64,000 nt of DNA, from assembly GCF_028858725.1 (NCBI RefSeq), contig NC_084767.1, positions 3,771,501 to 3,835,500 of the forward strand. The letters are read 5' to 3'. The translations under genes were made by a program, and so were the position numbers. Source of the stretch: Colius striatus. Lineage: Eukaryota > Chordata > Aves > Coliiformes > Coliidae. The notes below the pieces were generated by a model. It was given only the letters and a program-made list of their open reading frames with translations, was not told the DNA's origin and did not search any database. Positions 63,991 through 64,000 of the stretch are shown in pieces. Each line of letters starts with the position of its first letter. Positions within the stretch are counted from its first letter, which is position 1.

Positions 63991-64000
63991 ACCGCGATAC

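Larger units (their letters stand above)
62924..64000 (-). other. CPEB4: CPEB4 5' UTR and upstream sequence (continues past the window)
   Basis: More than 1 kb upstream of the ATG. No TATA or clear transcription start. Contains a triplicated module (63500-63990), a TG-rich run (63606-63651) and upstream ATGs, one opening 61 codons (63467 down to 63282). A possible 551-bp intron fits at 62951-63501 (acceptor CTTCTTCTTGCAG, donor TTGAG/GTAAAT). Whether the UTR is spliced cannot be decided from sequence alone. Confidence 0.6.

Overview
The window is vertebrate nuclear DNA, most likely from a bird. It has long introns with consensus splice sites, low overall coding density, and several 3'-end fragments of CR1, the LINE family that dominates avian genomes. 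There are no bacterial-style operons and no tRNA, rRNA or CRISPR features. Two protein-coding genes are supported, both on the minus strand. Their order (CPEB4 followed by C5orf47) is, as I recall, the order at human 5q35.2, and it fits the avian chromosome carrying CPEB4. I cannot name the species.

Right-hand part (about 19.56 kb to the window end at 64 kb): CPEB4, an RNA-binding translational regulator. I placed nine coding exons by codon phase and splice signals. Exon 1 (374 codons, the whole disordered N-terminus) is at 61802-62923. An 82-nt exon 2 is at 51943-52024. A 24-nt neuronal-type microexon is at 34481-34504. Six exons at 23844-32436 encode the two RRMs and the C-terminal zinc module. 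Joined, they give 711 residues without a frame break. The conserved 51-nt cassette exon expected between exon 2 and the microexon was not found by eye; with it the length would be 728. A 3' UTR of about 4.3 kb ends at an AATAAA at 19578-19583. The 5' UTR runs off the right edge and carries an imperfect tandem triplication. Intron 2 contains an isolated CpG island at about 46.0-46.65 kb that could be an internal or antisense promoter.

Left-hand part (about 2.9-13 kb): a small five-exon gene that I assign to the uncharacterised C5orf47 family (195 residues; exons at 3678-3752, 4092-4141, 6853-6955, 8387-8475 and 10019-10289; poly(A) signal at 2915-2920). Directly 5' of its start codon is an 800-bp G-rich minisatellite of 16-bp units. 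On the gene strand every unit reads as a pyrimidine tract ending in CAG, so the array resembles about 50 copies of a 3' splice site. The same array explains three overlapping open frames of about 350 codons, which are not genes.

The rest is intergenic or intronic DNA with CR1 fragments, small tandem duplications, homopolymers and one perfect hairpin. No unknown protein system was found. The most interesting items are the CPEB4 microexon, the intronic CpG island, the 5' UTR triplication, the 3' UTR TGTAA-type repeat patch, and the splice-acceptor-like minisatellite.
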